Shown piece by piece: positions 5,764 through 6,542 of a DNA stretch of 6,542 nt; position 1 is the stretch's first letter; the number at the start of each line of letters is the position of its first letter. The stretch comes from Flavobacteriaceae bacterium (GTDB lineage Bacteria; Bacteroidota; Bacteroidia; Flavobacteriales; Flavobacteriaceae). The notes under the pieces are model-generated. The model had not been told where the DNA came from, searched no databases, and saw only the letters and a list, made by a program, of their open reading frames with translations. The translations under genes were made by a program, and so were the position numbers. The stretch spans positions 1 to 6,542 of the forward strand of contig JAURDG010000074.1 of NCBI GenBank assembly GCA_030828025.1, read 5' to 3'.

Positions 5764-6542
5764 AAAAGGGAATATCTCTCGATTTTTAGAGACCTATTTT
5801 TTACATTTTAATGCCGCAACGCTTGTTGATGCCGCCACGGCATACAAGCAACAATTAGAAAACGGTGCGAAAATGTTAGTTTCGTTAGCTGGTGCCATGA
5901 GTACAGCTGAACTTGGTAAAATTTTTTCCGAAATGTTACGAGCAGACAACGTGCATATCATTTCCTGTACTGGTGCAAATCTTGAGGAAGATATCATGAA
6001 CTTGGTGGCGAATTCACATTATAAACGAATTCCAAACTACAGAGATTTAACTCCTCAAGATGAGTGGGATTTATTGTCAAATGGTTTAAATCGAGTTACG
6101 GATACCTGTATTCCTGAAGAAGAGGCCTTTAGGAAGTTGGAGCATCATATTTTTAAAATTTGGAAAGATGCCGAGCAAAATGGGCAGCGTTATTTTCCAC
6201 ATGAGTTTATGTATAAGCTGTTGCTGTCTGGCGTTTTAGAAGATGCGTACGAAATTGACCCAAAAGACTCATGGATGTATGCGGCAGCACAAAAAAACCT
6301 GCCGATGGTAGTGCCAGGCTGGGAAGACAGTACAATGGGTAATATTTTTGCTTCGTATGTGCTTAAAGGCGACCTAAAGGCACATACCATGAAATCGGGT
6401 ATAGAATACATGACCTTTTTGGCAGACTGGTACACGGCTAATTCATCGAATGGCATTGGCTTTTTTCAGATTGGCGGTGGCATCGCTGGGGACTTTCCCA
6501 TTTGTGTAGTTCCAATGCTTTACCAAGATATGAAGCAAGAAA
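5756..6542 (+). CDS. Deoxyhypusine synthase family protein (probable homospermidine-forming enzyme), 3'-truncated by window end
   Basis: The open frame runs off the right edge after 262 codons. It matches the deoxyhypusine synthase fold: a SLAGAMSTAELG segment (43-54), an NAD-binding CTGANLEEDI (71-80, like TTAGGVEEDL of eukaryotic DHS), PGWEDSTMGN (187-196, like DGSLGDM) and IGGGIAGDF (239-247). Bacteria lack eIF5A, so the conserved NAD-dependent aminobutyl transfer probably acts on putrescine to give homospermidine or a related triamine. The two upstream genes, which make putrescine, support this. The His pair that follows GGGVVK in the eukaryotic enzyme is Asp-Phe here. The catalytic Lys (W-G-K motif) would lie roughly 40 residues beyond the window and cannot be checked. 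The start is 5756, overlapping the agmatinase stop by 8 nt; an ATG at 5753 is directly adjacent and in frame. No SAM decarboxylase or spermidine synthase is seen in the window. Confidence 0.9.
   Translation, partial: MNEKGNISRFLETYFLHFNAATLVDAATAYKQQLENGAKMLVSLAGAMSTAELGKIFSEMLRADNVHIISCTGANLEEDIMNLVANSHYKRIPNYRDLTPQDEWDLLSNGLNRVTDTCIPEEEAFRKLEHHIFKIWKDAEQNGQRYFPHEFMYKLLLSGVLEDAYEIDPKDSWMYAAAQKNLPMVVPGWEDSTMGNIFASYVLKGDLKAHTMKSGIEYMTFLADWYTANSSNGIGFFQIGGGIAGDFPICVVPMLYQDMKQE

Overview
The window looks like chromosomal DNA of a member of the Bacteroidota, most likely a flavobacterium-like lineage. The evidence is the protein types, AT-rich intergenic DNA, starts without a Shine-Dalgarno sequence, TANNTTTG-like -7 boxes, and a polyamine gene set (compact fold-III arginine decarboxylase, agmatinase, deoxyhypusine-synthase-like protein) typical of that phylum. 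This placement is inferred from recalled family features and no database was searched.

Layout. (1) Positions 2-187 hold the C-terminal end of a TPR-type protein on the + strand. (2) A strong hairpin at 207-232 serves as a probable bidirectional terminator between it and a convergent gene. (3) Positions 233-979 (- strand) encode an SH3b plus NlpC/P60 cell-wall hydrolase-like protein whose catalytic Cys is replaced by Ala. (4) A 75-bp divergent promoter region follows. (5) Positions 1055-3070 encode a full-length 7TM-HD phosphohydrolase of the PgpH type, with all HD metal ligands present. (6) A 355-bp gap (3071-3425) holds a probable terminator, a probable promoter, a candidate structured RNA leader and a 31-codon upstream ORF. 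(7) A tightly packed polyamine operon follows: speA-like arginine decarboxylase (3426-4820), agmatinase (4813-5763) and a deoxyhypusine-synthase family gene (5756 to the window end, incomplete).

How the genes work together. The three right-hand genes spell out arginine to agmatine (decarboxylase), agmatine to putrescine plus urea (agmatinase), then probably an NAD-dependent aminobutyl transfer by the DHS-like enzyme that makes a triamine such as homospermidine. Each junction uses an 8-nt stop/start overlap of nearly the same sequence (ATGAATAA, ATGAATGA), so translational coupling is likely. The left half concerns the cell envelope and nucleotide signalling (PgpH degrades c-di-AMP in Firmicutes) and has no obvious link to the polyamine operon.

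The most interesting part is the leader before the arginine decarboxylase. It has an interrupted 13-bp long-range helix around a perfect 6-bp hairpin, a possible GGG/CCC pseudoknot, a terminator-like hairpin plus T8 that competes for the same strand, and an Arg-containing 31-codon ORF ending 3 nt before the speA start. Together they suggest a riboswitch or leader-peptide attenuator for polyamine synthesis. This is a hypothesis from manual folding only.
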